From Terriglobia bacterium (GTDB taxonomy: Bacteria; Acidobacteriota; Terriglobia; Terriglobales; Acidobacteriaceae), in contig JAIQFZ010000002.1 of NCBI GenBank assembly GCA_020073015.1, positions 1-64,000 of the forward strand: a DNA stretch of 64,000 nucleotides, read 5' to 3'. Positions 49,329 through 59,991 of this stretch are shown piece after piece. How positions within the stretch are numbered: position 1 is the first letter of the stretch; each line of letters begins with the position of its first letter. Position numbers and translations under genes: made by a program. The notes under the pieces were generated by a model, which made no database searches, had not been told where the DNA came from, and was given only the letters and a program-made list of their open reading frames with translations.

Positions 49329-50480
49329 TTGTCCACTCTCGAAACCACTGCACCGGTCGCGCGTAAGACTGCACTGAATGCCGTCCATCGGCACATGGGC
49401 GCGAAGATGGTGGAGTTTAACGGCTGGGATATGCCGGTCGAATACCCCGCATCCATTGGGGGCGGCATCATCGCCGAGCATACGGCCGTGCGCACCGGCG
49501 TGGGCATTTTCGACGTCAGCCACATGGGTGACATTCGTCTTTCCGGGCCAGAGGCGCTCGCCGCCGTCCAGCACATCTCCATGAACGACGCCTCGCGGCT
49601 CGCTGCCGGGCAGGCGCAGTATTCGGCGCTGCTCTATCCGCAGGGGACGTTCGTGGACGATGTGATCGTCCACCGGCTTGGCGAAGAGGATTACCTGCTC
49701 GTGATCAATGCGGGCACGCGCGAGAAGGATTTCAACTGGGTGCGCGACAACACGCGGCAGTTCGGCTGCAAGGTCGAGCACCTCTCCGACGACTTCACCC
49801 AGATCGCCATCCAGGGACCGAAAGCCGTCAACCTTCTGCAGAAATTGACGGACGCCGATCTGAGCGGCGTGAAGTTTTACTGGATCACGCGTGGGACACT
49901 CTGCGGGCTGAAGGATATTCTAATCGGGCGCACCGGTTACACCGCCGAGGACGGATTCGAGATCTACATTCCCGCCGACGAAGCGATCAGTGCCCGGGTG
50001 TGGAACGAAATCCTGGCAGCGGGAAAAGAGTTTGGCGTCGTGCCCTGCGGCTTGGGTGCGCGCAATACGCTACGACTGGAAGGTAAGCTGCCGCTCTACG
50101 GGCACGAGATTTCCGATACGATCAACGTCTGGGAAGCGGGGCTTGATCGCTTCTGCAAGATGGAGAAGCGCGAGTTCATCGGGCGCGAGGCGTTGGAGAA
50201 AGCGCACGCTGGTGACTTAAGGAAGACGCTGATCGGCTTGGAGATGATCGATCGCGGCATCGCCCGCGACGGGTACAAAATTCTCGATTCAGCCGGACGC
50301 GAGATCGGATACGTCACCAGCGGTTCGCCGGCGCCGTTCCTGAAGAAAAACATTGCGCTCGCCTACGTTCCGCCCCAGCATGCCGCCATCGGGACCACGT
50401 TGCTGGTGGAAATTCGCGGGCAGGGTGTGAAAGCGCAGGTGGTCCCCACGCCGTTCTATAAGCGTCCGAAGAAACCTTAA
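49329..50480 (+). CDS. gcvT: Glycine cleavage system T protein (aminomethyltransferase)
   Basis: HMGAKMVEFNGWDMPVEYPASI...VGIFDVSHMGDIRLSGPEAL...GRTGYTAEDGFEIYIP. Confidence 0.97.
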   Translation: MSTLETTAPVARKTALNAVHRHMGAKMVEFNGWDMPVEYPASIGGGIIAEHTAVRTGVGIFDVSHMGDIRLSGPEALAAVQHISMNDASRLAAGQAQYSALLYPQGTFVDDVIVHRLGEEDYLLVINAGTREKDFNWVRDNTRQFGCKVEHLSDDFTQIAIQGPKAVNLLQKLTDADLSGVKFYWITRGTLCGLKDILIGRTGYTAEDGFEIYIPADEAISARVWNEILAAGKEFGVVPCGLGARNTLRLEGKLPLYGHEISDTINVWEAGLDRFCKMEKREFIGREALEKAHAGDLRKTLIGLEMIDRGIARDGYKILDSAGREIGYVTSGSPAPFLKKNIALAYVPPQHAAIGTTLLVEIRGQGVKAQVVPTPFYKRPKKP

Positions 50481-50519
50481 CCCCAGAGGTCACAGAGGAT
50501 CACAGAGGAAGACGGTCAA

Positions 50520-51065
50520 CCACCAAGGACACGAAGGTTCACGAAGGATCGGGTTGCCAGAAGCTAGTAGCTAGAAGCCAGGAGCTAGAACTAATGTCTT
50601 ACCCAACCGACCGCAGATATACAAAAGAACATGAATGGATCACGCCGGACGGCACCATCGGCATCACGCACCATGCGCAGGAGGCGCTCGGCGACATCGT
50701 CTTCGTGGACCTGCCCAAGGTGGGCACCGAAATCACCGCAGGCAAAACCTTGGGCACGGTCGAGTCGGTGAAGGCTGTCTCCGATATCTACGCCCCGGTC
50801 TCGGGTACAGTGACAAGCGTGAACGGAGAACTGGCGACCGCTCCTGAAAAGGTCAACAAAGACGCCCATGGCGCCTGGATGCTGAAGATTACGGTGAAGA
50901 ACCCGGCCGAGATGAACGCGCTGCTTTCCTCGGCCGACTACGAAAAATTCGTGAGCGAAGAGGCGGGCCATTAGAAAACCAGTAACCACCAAGGACACGA
51001 AGGAGCACCGACGGAGCCCTGCACTGAAATTGATTTTCCTTTGTGTACCTTCGTGTCCTTGGTGG
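50520..51065. repeat. Intergenic 18-nt repeat ccaccaaggacacgaagg (two direct, one inverted) around gcvH
   Basis: 50520-50537 (+), 50986-51003 (+), 51048-51065 inverted (ccttcgtgtccttggtgg). Confidence 0.9.
50594..50974 (+). CDS. gcvH: Glycine cleavage system H protein
   Basis: YTKEHEWITPDGTIGITHHAQEALGDIVFVDLP...LGTVESVKAVSDIYAPVSG with lipoyl Lys motif. Confidence 0.97.
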   Translation: MSYPTDRRYTKEHEWITPDGTIGITHHAQEALGDIVFVDLPKVGTEITAGKTLGTVESVKAVSDIYAPVSGTVTSVNGELATAPEKVNKDAHGAWMLKITVKNPAEMNALLSSADYEKFVSEEAGH

Positions 51066-51145
51066 TTTCAGGCCTTAGGTCCTCAAACAGCTTCCGGCAC
51101 GCCCCAATTAAATCGACTGCCGGTTACATCTAAAGTGAGTTCCCT

Positions 51146-52522
51146 ATGAGATATCTGCCGAAGTCTCCTGCGGATCGCGAAGCCATGCTCAAAGCAATTG
51201 GCGTCCGCTCCGTCGACGATCTCTTTGCGCCCGTTCCCCCTGAGTTCCGGCTGAAGCGCGACCTCAATATCCCGCGCCAGATGGCCGAGTCCGAGATCGT
51301 GGACTGGTTCAAGCTGCGCTCCAAGGAAAACGGCGACGGTTACACCAGTTTTCTCGGCGCCGGGGCCTACTTTCACTATCGTCCGGTTGTCATCGACGCG
51401 CTCGTGCAGCGCGGCGAATTTCTGACGTCCTACACGCCCTACCAGCCGGAATTCGCGCAAGGTACACTCCAGGCCATTTTCGAATTCCAAACCATGGTTG
51501 CCGAACTCACCGGCATGGAGGTGGCCAACGCCTCGATGTATGACGGCTCTACGGGCGCGGCGGAAGCGGTGATGATGGCGGTTCGCATCACGGGAAAGAG
51601 CGGAGCAGTTGTCGCCCGCAGCCTGCACCCGGAATATCGCGAGGTGCTGGGGACTTACGCGACGCATCAGGGCATCCCGCTGAAGACGGTTGGGTTTGCC
51701 GAATCGGGGCCCGTGGATCTCAAAGAATTACAGCAGGCGGTCAGCGACGATACGGCCTGCATCCTGATTCAGTCGCCGAATTTCTTTGGCACGATTGAAG
51801 ATGTGGAAGCCATTGCCGAGATTGCGCACCAGCACGGCGCGCTGCTGATTGTTTCAATCGCGGAAGCCGTCTCGCTGGGAATTGTGGAGCCGCCGCGGGC
51901 CGCCGACATCGTGGCCATGGAAGCGCAGTCGTTCGGCGTGCCTCTCGGATTCGGCGGGCCCTACTGTGGTGTGCTGGCCACGAAAGACAAGTTTGTCCGC
52001 CAGATGCCGGGCCGTCTGGCCGGTCAGACCGTCGACAAGAAAGGCAAGCGCGGGTTTGTGCTCACGCTGGCCACCCGCGAACAGCACATCCGGCGCGAGA
52101 AGGCGACCTCGAACATCTGCACCAACCAGGCGCTGGTCGCGCTCATGGTCAACATCTTTATGACGGTGTACGGCAAGGTCGGGCTAAGAGAACTGGCAAA
52201 GCAAAACTTGGCAAAAACTGCATACGCAGCCGATCAGTTCGCCAGGCATGCGAAAGTTCGTTTCACGGGTGCGCCGCGTTTCAACGAATTCGTGGTCGAG
52301 ACCAGTGAAGATCCCTACGCTATTAACTCCCGGCTACTCGGGCACAAAATTGTCGGCGGCCTGCCGCTGAAGAAGTTTTATCCCGAACTGGGCCATGCGG
52401 CGCTCTGGTGTTGCACGGAACTTACGACTCGCTCGATGATCGATACCGCCGTCGGTCTGGTAGCCGATAGCGAGCGTGCCGTGCGAAGTATGAAGGAAGT
52501 CGAGCAGGAGGTGGCGCGATGA
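51146..52522 (+). CDS. gcvPA: Glycine dehydrogenase (decarboxylating) subunit 1
   Basis: [44 protein letters not shown]; split P protein with next gene. Confidence 0.96.
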   Translation: MRYLPKSPADREAMLKAIGVRSVDDLFAPVPPEFRLKRDLNIPRQMAESEIVDWFKLRSKENGDGYTSFLGAGAYFHYRPVVIDALVQRGEFLTSYTPYQPEFAQGTLQAIFEFQTMVAELTGMEVANASMYDGSTGAAEAVMMAVRITGKSGAVVARSLHPEYREVLGTYATHQGIPLKTVGFAESGPVDLKELQQAVSDDTACILIQSPNFFGTIEDVEAIAEIAHQHGALLIVSIAEAVSLGIVEPPRAADIVAMEAQSFGVPLGFGGPYCGVLATKDKFVRQMPGRLAGQTVDKKGKRGFVLTLATREQHIRREKATSNICTNQALVALMVNIFMTVYGKVGLRELAKQNLAKTAYAADQFARHAKVRFTGAPRFNEFVVETSEDPYAINSRLLGHKIVGGLPLKKFYPELGHAALWCCTELTTRSMIDTAVGLVADSERAVRSMKEVEQEVAR

Positions 52523-54015
52523 AACACATGACTCGCAAAGCCACGCGTCACATCAGCCAGAACGAAGGATTGATCTTCGAGAAGTCGTCGCCGGGGAAGG
52601 CGGCCTGGAAACTGCCGCCGCTCGACGTTCCGGAAGTCGACACTGCGAAGCTGCTGGGCAAGCAAGAGCGACAAGACCTGGGCAACATGCCCGAAGTGAG
52701 CGAGATCGAAATCATCCGCCACTTCACGCGGCTCTCGACCTGGAACTACGCGATCGATCTCGGGATGTTCCCGCTCGGTTCCTGCACCATGAAGTACAAC
52801 CCGCGGGTGAACGAGTTTGTATCGCGCGTGGAAGGGCTTGCCAATGGCCATCCCTACCAGCCGGAGAAAATTTCCCAGGGCGCGCTGCGCATCATCAAGA
52901 CGCTGAGCGACTGCCTGCTCGAGATCACCGGCATGGACGCGATCACGCTGCAGCCGGCCGCCGGCGCGCACGGCGAACTGACCGGAATACTGCTGGTGCG
53001 GGCGTATCACCAGTCCAAAGGGAACGCGCGCAAGAAAATTCTGATTCCGGATTCCGCGCACGGGACCAATCCGGCGACGGCGGCGACGGCGGGCTACGCG
53101 GTGGAGAATCTGAAGTCGAACGAGCGTGGCATGGTGGATGTGGCGGCGCTGGCGGCGCAGATGAACGAAGACGTGGCCGCGCTCATGTTGACCAATCCCA
53201 ACACCCTAGGCGTGTTCGAGCAGGACATCCACGAGATTGCCGAACTCCTGCATGCCAAGGGCGGCCTGCTCTACATGGACGGCGCCAACATGAACGCGCT
53301 GGTCGCCAAGGCGCGCCCGGGCGACTTTGGCGTCGACGTGATGCACCTCAACCTGCACAAGACGTTCTCCACGCCGCACGGCGGCGGCGGCCCGGGATCG
53401 GGCCCGGTTGCGGTGAAGAAAATCCTCGAGCCCTTCCTGCCCAAGCCGGTCGTGATCACGAAACCCGACGGCACGCTCGCCTTCGAATACAACCGTCCAC
53501 AGTCGGTCGGCCGCGTGCGCGCCTTCTACGGCAACTTCGGCATGTTCATCCGCGCCCTCGCCTACATCCTCGCCAACGGGCCCGACGGTTTGCGCCAAAC
53601 CACCGAAGACGCCGTTCTCAATGCGAACTACATCCGCAAGGGCCTCGAAGGCGTGTACGATCTGCCCTACTCGACGCCCTCGATGCACGAGGTCGTCTTC
53701 AGCGACAAGCTGCAGTCGCAGAAGGGCGTAAAAACGTTGGACCTTGCCAAGCGCCTGATTGATTACGGATTCCATCCCTTCACGATGGCGTTCCCGCTGA
53801 TCGTGCATGGGGCGCTGATGATCGAACCGACCGAAAGCGAGCCGAAAGAAGAACTGGATCTTTTCATCGAAGCGATGAAGTCGATCGCCGCAGAGGTGGA
53901 AGAGGATCCCCAGTTCGTCCTCGATGCTCCGCACAACACGCGCATTTCGCGTCTGGATGAGACGCAGGCGGCGAGGAAGCCCGTGCTGCGGTGGAAGCCA
54001 GAGAACGCGCAATAG
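52519..54015 (+). CDS. gcvPB: Glycine dehydrogenase (decarboxylating) subunit 2
   Basis: [45 protein letters not shown] (PLP lysine); ATGA overlap with gcvPA. Confidence 0.97.
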   Translation: MKHMTRKATRHISQNEGLIFEKSSPGKAAWKLPPLDVPEVDTAKLLGKQERQDLGNMPEVSEIEIIRHFTRLSTWNYAIDLGMFPLGSCTMKYNPRVNEFVSRVEGLANGHPYQPEKISQGALRIIKTLSDCLLEITGMDAITLQPAAGAHGELTGILLVRAYHQSKGNARKKILIPDSAHGTNPATAATAGYAVENLKSNERGMVDVAALAAQMNEDVAALMLTNPNTLGVFEQDIHEIAELLHAKGGLLYMDGANMNALVAKARPGDFGVDVMHLNLHKTFSTPHGGGGPGSGPVAVKKILEPFLPKPVVITKPDGTLAFEYNRPQSVGRVRAFYGNFGMFIRALAYILANGPDGLRQTTEDAVLNANYIRKGLEGVYDLPYSTPSMHEVVFSDKLQSQKGVKTLDLAKRLIDYGFHPFTMAFPLIVHGALMIEPTESEPKEELDLFIEAMKSIAAEVEEDPQFVLDAPHNTRISRLDETQAARKPVLRWKPENAQ

Positions 54016-54259
54016 ACCTGCTGGCCTGGTCTGGTGGATGAGGGAGGACTGGCGAGTCGATCGTCCACGGTCATAGCCTAGGCGGAGATTCATGCCCATC
54101 AGTTTTTGGATCCTGGTGCTGGCGTTGATCAGTACGGATAAACCCGATTCAGGATTAGTTCCGAATTAGAACCCTCCGGATTCTGAATATCCCCCGACTT
54201 CAGTAATCTTCTCCGGAATTGTTCGGCCGGCTACACTGGTTCCGAGCAATATCATCGCA

Positions 54260-54631
54260 ATGTCAATTCAAGTTATTGTTCCGCAGCCGAAATACGCCAG
54301 CCAGCGGCGGTGGCCGCGATATAAAGTGGATGTCCCCGTCCGAGTGATCGTTCAGAGTGTGGCCAAAGTCGCCATCGTGCAAGGCCGCGGTTCGGAACTC
54401 AACAATGGCGGGATGGCCATATTTGCCGGGACCGAACTGTCGATCGATGCCCAGGTGATTGTCGAGTTTACGCCGCCATACTCTGGACAGCCGATCCGGG
54501 TTCGATGCTTCGTGAAGAACCGCACGGGCTACCGGTACGGTGTGGAATTCATCACGGAAAGTGATGATGACTACGAGAGCGTAAATCGGATCGAGTCGGT
54601 TCTCAGCAGCATGGGTTCTCCAGTGAAGTAA
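54260..54631 (+). CDS. PilZ-domain protein
   Basis: RRWPRYKVDVPVRVIV...GRGSELNNGGMAIFAGTELSIDAQVIVEF. Confidence 0.85.
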   Translation: MSIQVIVPQPKYASQRRWPRYKVDVPVRVIVQSVAKVAIVQGRGSELNNGGMAIFAGTELSIDAQVIVEFTPPYSGQPIRVRCFVKNRTGYRYGVEFITESDDDYESVNRIESVLSSMGSPVK

Positions 54632-54915
54632 GCACCAGCAATGGTGGTGTGCCGTGTGTGCCGAAGGACAGGTCTCCTGATCGAGACGATGAAGTCGATC
54701 GCCGGTTGAGTCGCAAAAGGCCCGTCGTTCGTTCTGGATGCTTCGCCACATGCGCGGATCGCGCGTTTGGGGCATTCCCAGTCGCCTCCGTTCGGTCTTC
54801 TCACGTGACCAAACTCCAATCCAACCCCTGCACGTCCCGTTCTTTGCCCCACGCCCAAAGGGCGTAGACTTTAGTAAACTCGAGTGATCGTCCGAGTCTC
54901 CTCACGAGGGATGAC

Positions 54916-56493
54916 GTGCACAAATATTTGGCTGTACTGCTTTGTATCGCCGCTTCTCTGTCGACTGCGCAAACGCAAGCTTCCTCTCCGGCGAAACCGG
55001 AGTCCGTGGTCCGCACCACCAAAGCTCTCCACTATCGTCCCGGCGCAACCGCCAAGATTGAGTTTCGGGGCACAGAGTTGATGCAGCGCGGCTCGGGCGA
55101 AACCAAGGTCGAAGGCAAGAAAACTAACATCCAAGTAGACGCCAAGTTCGAAGGCATGGAAGACGCCACCAAGTTCGGCTTGGAGTATCTGACCTACGTG
55201 GCGTGGGCGGTTTCTCCGCAGGGCCGCGCCGTGAACCTGGGCGAACTCGTCTTGGATCATGGCAAAGGCCGCCTGAAGGCCTTCACCGACCTCCAGACCT
55301 TTGGCCTGATCGTGACCGCCGAGCCGTATTCTGCCGTCACCCAGCCGGGCAACATGGTGGTGATGGAAAACGTGTTCCCGGCGGGCTCGGGCGGCGAGGA
55401 TATTACCGCCAGGTACGAACTGCTTCGCAGCGGCACCTATTCTTCCGCCAACACGCATATTCAGGACGCGATCTTCGGCATCGACTCGAAGACTCCGCTC
55501 GCGTTGTTTGAAGCGCGCAACGCCGTCCGCATCGCGCATATCGCGCAGGCGGACCGGTATGCGCCGGCCATCCTCTCAAAAGCAGAGCAGCAACTGCGGC
55601 AGGCGGAGGAAGCCTACCGCCAGAAACAAACCCGCAGCGCGGTCGAAGCGGCGGCGCGGGAAGCGGCCCAGACCGCCGAGGAATCGCGCGTCATGGCCGT
55701 CCAACAGAAGGCCGAAGAAGAAGCCCAAGCTCAGGCCGCCGCAGAAAAGAGAGCAGCTGAAGAGAAAGCCGCGAAAGCTCGTGCGGACGCAGAAGCACAG
55801 GCCCGGGCGCGAGCGGAAGCAGAATCCGCGCGAGCTCAGGCCGAAGCTGCCAAGGCCGAAGCGCAGAAAGCCGCCGCGGAAGCTGCGCGCCAACAGCAGG
55901 AAGCCGAGAAGGCCAAGGCCGAGGCGCTGGCCCAGCAGCAGGTGCTAGCCGCCGAAACCGAGAAAGCACGCCAGGCCGCAGCCGAGTCCGACAAGCTGCG
56001 CGAGCAAGCCGAGAAAGAAAAGCAGGAAATGCGCGCCCGGCTCCTGCAGCAGCTCAATTCCGTGCTGGCCACCCGCGACACGGCGCGCGGTCTGATCGCC
56101 AACATGTCTGACGTGCTCTTCAAGAGTGGCAGCTTCGAGTTGCTGCCCGGCGCGCGGGAGCGGCTCGCCAAAGTTTCGGGCATCGTGCTGGCCTATCAGG
56201 GCCTGCGTCTGGCGGTCGAAGGTCATACCGACAGCATCGGGGGCGACGAATACAACCGGCGGCTTTCGGAGCAACGCGCCGGCGCCGTCCGCGACTACCT
56301 GGTGCAGCAAGGCATCAGCTCTGACGCAATCACGGCCAGCGGCTTCGGAAAGAGCGAGCCCGTAGCGTCGAACGACACGCCCGAAGGCCGCCAGCAGAAC
56401 CGTCGCGTGGAATTGGTCGTGTCGGGGAGTGCGATTGGCAGCGTGGCAGACGCCAGTGCCGAGAGCAGCGCCCCTCCCGCAGTACAAAAATAG
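54916..56493 (+). CDS. OmpA-family protein with long Ala/Glu/Lys coiled-coil segment
   Basis: C-terminal LRLAVEGHTDSIGGDEYNRRLSEQRAGAVRDYLVQQGI...GKSEPVASNDTPEGRQQNRRVELVV; central AEAQARARAEAESARAQAEAAKAEAQKAAAEA. Confidence 0.92.
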   Translation: MHKYLAVLLCIAASLSTAQTQASSPAKPESVVRTTKALHYRPGATAKIEFRGTELMQRGSGETKVEGKKTNIQVDAKFEGMEDATKFGLEYLTYVAWAVSPQGRAVNLGELVLDHGKGRLKAFTDLQTFGLIVTAEPYSAVTQPGNMVVMENVFPAGSGGEDITARYELLRSGTYSSANTHIQDAIFGIDSKTPLALFEARNAVRIAHIAQADRYAPAILSKAEQQLRQAEEAYRQKQTRSAVEAAAREAAQTAEESRVMAVQQKAEEEAQAQAAAEKRAAEEKAAKARADAEAQARARAEAESARAQAEAAKAEAQKAAAEAARQQQEAEKAKAEALAQQQVLAAETEKARQAAAESDKLREQAEKEKQEMRARLLQQLNSVLATRDTARGLIANMSDVLFKSGSFELLPGARERLAKVSGIVLAYQGLRLAVEGHTDSIGGDEYNRRLSEQRAGAVRDYLVQQGISSDAITASGFGKSEPVASNDTPEGRQQNRRVELVVSGSAIGSVADASAESSAPPAVQK

Positions 56494-56592
56494 GGTGGGA
56501 CAGCGCGCCAAGATGAGATGCAGGTATGCCGTAAGGTTTGAAAAGGGAAAGCCGGACATTCGTGGGACGTAGCCTGCGCTGGTGCGCAGATC

Positions 56593-57651
56593 TTATTTCT
56601 GCTTCCGTCCCAGTTCCTTCTGCCTGTACATATCCGTGTCGGCGTGCTCGATGACTTCCTGAATCCTTTCGCCGGGCTGCCATTGTGTCAGGCCCACGGC
56701 CGCGTCCACGTTGACTCTCACTTCTCCCGTGCCCTTGCCGGGCCGGATGGTGTACTCACCGAATACCCATTTCCGCAGGCGTTCGATCTGCGCGTTCGCT
56801 CCGGGCAGATCGCAGTCCATCACCACGATGAATTCGTCTCCACCCCAGCGGCCAACCATGTCCGTCGAACGCAAACTCGATCGCAACTCCTGCGAGAACT
56901 GCTGCAGCAGATTGTCACCGGCCAGATGTCCGTACCGGTCATTGACGTGCTTCAGCCGGTTCAGATCGAGCATCGCCACACAAAACGCCCGCTGCTGGGC
57001 AATGCGCAATTCCAGGTGTTCCTCGACGTAGCGGCGGTTGGCCAGGCCCGTCAGCGCATCCCGTAGCGCAAGCTCTTCGACTTCCTTCAGCTTGGTTTCA
57101 TAGGTGGAGACTTCCGTTTGCAGCTGTGCTACCAGCTTGTGGCTGTCTTGCTCCATCCGGTCAACGTAGGTCTTCAGTTCCGTTGCCTGTTGCACCAGCG
57201 ATGCCCGGACCTGGGTCAAGTCTTCGAGGTTGGAGATGGTCTGCAACCGGCTCGTGAACTGACTGAAGTGGCCGGTGTACCGCTGATCCCGCTCGCCCAC
57301 GGACTCAGCCGTGCGGGCCAGCACGATCAGAAGCTCTTTGACTTCGGTGGTTCTGGCTTTGAAGTACTCTGCGGTGCGGTCTCCCCATAGCTGCACTTGC
57401 TGGGTGACCTGGGTCCCCGTCTCCTTCACGAGCGGAGGTGTGAGATCGCCGGCCAGACGGTTCACAACGTTGGCGAGATTGCTTTGCAGGTCCGAACCCA
57501 CAGTTGGACAGGCCTGAACTCCGCTCTTACCCATAGCCAGCAGCACGGAGCGATAAGACTCCAGGGTCGCTGAAAGCAGGTCAATCGGATCGGCCTCGTT
57601 CGCCTGGGGTTCGCGAACCTGCATCTCCAGATACTTTTTCAGCGAAATCAC
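56593..57651 (-). CDS. GGDEF-domain diguanylate cyclase
   Basis: ALRDALTGLANRRYVEEHLE...VGRWGGDEFIVVM. Confidence 0.93.
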   Translation of the reverse strand: MISLKKYLEMQVREPQANEADPIDLLSATLESYRSVLLAMGKSGVQACPTVGSDLQSNLANVVNRLAGDLTPPLVKETGTQVTQQVQLWGDRTAEYFKARTTEVKELLIVLARTAESVGERDQRYTGHFSQFTSRLQTISNLEDLTQVRASLVQQATELKTYVDRMEQDSHKLVAQLQTEVSTYETKLKEVEELALRDALTGLANRRYVEEHLELRIAQQRAFCVAMLDLNRLKHVNDRYGHLAGDNLLQQFSQELRSSLRSTDMVGRWGGDEFIVVMDCDLPGANAQIERLRKWVFGEYTIRPGKGTGEVRVNVDAAVGLTQWQPGERIQEVIEHADTDMYRQKELGRKQK

Positions 57652-57923
57652 GATTCTGCTCTCCGTGTCGGTCTCTTGCAGTTGAAAGCGCAGGAATGGT
57701 CAAGCTATCTGTGATCGTTCTCGGGAACCGTAGAACCATGCCGAATTCCTGACGACGGCCGCGGGATGCCGGATCGAATGCAACTGGCCATCGCTCACGA
57801 GTTTCGCTAAGTCCCCTTGGACATATCGGCACTTTCCGCCTTTACCTTTAGCAGCTCTTCGCAAAACTCGAATGCTGCCCGGGAGCGTGTTCCCAAGGCG
57901 ATTCCTGGTAGCTTCTACACCAC

Positions 57924-57958
57924 AAAAAAGCCCCGGGGGCGTCCGGCCCCCGGGGGCT
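57924..57958 (-). terminator. Rho-independent terminator for the NrfD operon
   Basis: aaaaaagccccgggggc-gtccg-gcccccgggggct on + strand (T-tract on - strand). Confidence 0.85.
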
Positions 57959-57981
57959 AGTTGGTGAACGTGCGTAGGAGG

Positions 57982-59166
57982 TTACGCTTCGGCCGCCGCG
58001 CCCTTCGCCGTCCACCGTAGCTGCGGCGGGATCTTCTTGGGCAGGATGTCGAGATAAATCACCGCGTAGCGGAACACCAGCACCGCCAACGTCAGCACCA
58101 TCAGAGTGGCCGCAAATTCCGTCCACTTCGGCACGTAGTACACCCCTGAACTGGCTTGCAGCCCGGTGATGGAGACGTTCAGCCGGTTTGCCATAAAGCC
58201 TCCCACTACCGTGGCGCAAGTCCAGTACAGGGATTGCGGGTTGTTGCGCACCTTGGGCAGGTTCAGCAGCACCAGAGGTGCGAGCACGAACAACCCGATC
58301 TCCAGCCAGAACGAAAGGGTTTCTTCGCGCCACATCCAGAGATAGGGCAGCGCTCCGTTCTTCGAAAGATCGACGACGCGAAAGATTCCGTACAGCGCCA
58401 GCAGCGGCGCGATCACCCGCCCCACTTCGCTCAGGATCGCCGGATCCAGCTTCACGTTGAGCGAGCGCACCGAAAGGTACAGCGCCATCACTGTAATCGC
58501 GAGGCCCGCCGGAATCGCCGAGAGAAAGAACAGCGTGGTCAGATAGGGGCTGTACCACAGTGGATCCAGCTTGCCTTTGGTCAGCAGGTAGAGTCCGCCG
58601 AGAAAGGATTGGTGCAGGGAAGAAAGCACCACGCCCGCCATCACCAGGCCGACCAGAATCTCGTGGTGCCACCTCAGATACCAGGTGCGCAGTCCGGCCC
58701 ACGGAATCTTCTCCACCAGCGCGGGCGAAAACTCGAGCGCCAGCACCGTCGAGTACAGCATCACGCACCACGAGACCTCGAACAGCACCGAGGCCCGGTT
58801 CCACATGAAGATGGGATGCCAGATTCGCCACGGCAGCCCAAGCTCATACATCATGCCGGCGATCACACTCGAGTATCCCAGGAACGAGACGAGGACCGCC
58901 GCCCGCAGTACTGGCCGGTAGCGTTCGAAGCCGAGCAGATACACGGCCGCCGCAATGGCGAATCCGCCGGCCGACAAACCGACCCCGCACAGCGTTCCCA
59001 GCCCAACCCACAATCCCCAGGGCTGCGGGTCAGTCAGGTTCGTGGCCTTCGCAAAGCCCAGCGCGAAGCGCGCGTAGGTCGCGTAGAGTCCAGCGGCCAC
59101 AATCAGCGCCACGATAGCGCGCCACAATGTGATGGTGTTCCGAAACTTAGGCATAGTGCGGGTCAT
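57982..59166 (-). CDS. NrfD/HybB-family polytopic membrane subunit
   Basis: ATNLTDPQPWGLWVGLGTLCGVGLSAGGFAIAAAVYLLGFERYRPVLRAAVLVSFLGYSSV; multiple TMs. Confidence 0.9.
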   Translation of the reverse strand: MTRTMPKFRNTITLWRAIVALIVAAGLYATYARFALGFAKATNLTDPQPWGLWVGLGTLCGVGLSAGGFAIAAAVYLLGFERYRPVLRAAVLVSFLGYSSVIAGMMYELGLPWRIWHPIFMWNRASVLFEVSWCVMLYSTVLALEFSPALVEKIPWAGLRTWYLRWHHEILVGLVMAGVVLSSLHQSFLGGLYLLTKGKLDPLWYSPYLTTLFFLSAIPAGLAITVMALYLSVRSLNVKLDPAILSEVGRVIAPLLALYGIFRVVDLSKNGALPYLWMWREETLSFWLEIGLFVLAPLVLLNLPKVRNNPQSLYWTCATVVGGFMANRLNVSITGLQASSGVYYVPKWTEFAATLMVLTLAVLVFRYAVIYLDILPKKIPPQLRWTAKGAAAEA

Positions 59167-59169
59167 GGC

Positions 59170-59931
59170 CTAGCTCCTTTCCTTGTCGGTCGGCCGCGGA
59201 ACGGCAATTTTGCCTTCCGCGAGTGCAACCGACTGTCGCCGTTGCGTGATCCAGTACAGTCCCGAAAGCAGTCCGCCACCGACCAGTACCACGGTCGGCA
59301 CGTCGCCGAGAGCGTTCGCGGTCAGCACCGGCATCGGCTGCTGCGGCGGGGCGGCAAACCCGAGTTGCTCGAACGGCACGTCGGAGATGAAGAACACTGA
59401 CGTCCCGCCCACCTCTTCGCTGCCGTAGATGCGCTTCACGTAGCCGCCCGCCATGATCCGCCGCTGGGCCTCTTCCAGAATTTCGTCGCGCCATCCAACG
59501 GTCGACGCGCCGGTCGGGCAAGCCTCGACGCAGGCCGGCGGTTGTCCGTTGGCCTGCCGCGCCGCGCACATGTCGCACTTCTTCACATACGGCACCAGCT
59601 TCGACCACTCATAACGCGGCACGCTGAACGGGCACGCTACCAGGCAGTAACGGCATCCGATGCATTTGCCGGCGTCGTAAGTTACCGGCCCAGCCGAAGT
59701 TTTCTTCAGCGCGCCCACCAGGCAAGCCGACGCGCATGCCGGTTCCTGGCAGTGCATACACATCTTGCGGACAAACTTTCCATCGTGTTCCTCGATCACC
59801 GTCAGCGCGGTGGGCGAAAGCTTCGCCTCAGTCTCCATCGGGAACCCGTGGACCTGTTTGCACGCCTGCTCGCAGCTCCGGCAGCCGATGCATTTCGTGA
59901 TATCCACCAGGATTGCTTTTGTGCGTTCCAT
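59170..59931 (-). CDS. 4Fe-4S ferredoxin-type subunit (HybA-like)
   Basis: CIGCRSCEQAC, CMHCQEPACASAC, CIGCRYCLVACPF, CDMCAARQANGQPPACVEACP; C-terminal TM. Confidence 0.92.
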   Translation of the reverse strand: MERTKAILVDITKCIGCRSCEQACKQVHGFPMETEAKLSPTALTVIEEHDGKFVRKMCMHCQEPACASACLVGALKKTSAGPVTYDAGKCIGCRYCLVACPFSVPRYEWSKLVPYVKKCDMCAARQANGQPPACVEACPTGASTVGWRDEILEEAQRRIMAGGYVKRIYGSEEVGGTSVFFISDVPFEQLGFAAPPQQPMPVLTANALGDVPTVVLVGGGLLSGLYWITQRRQSVALAEGKIAVPRPTDKERS

Positions 59932-59991
59932 TGTCTTTCTCCTCGTAGCGTCGGCGTCCCGCCGGCATTTACGGCCAATCCCTACTCACTC

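Noticed and set aside
58156-59400. 414-aa plus-strand ORF opposite nrfD-like gene
   Set aside because: His/Arg/Gln-rich shadow ORF antisense to a clear NrfD-family protein.
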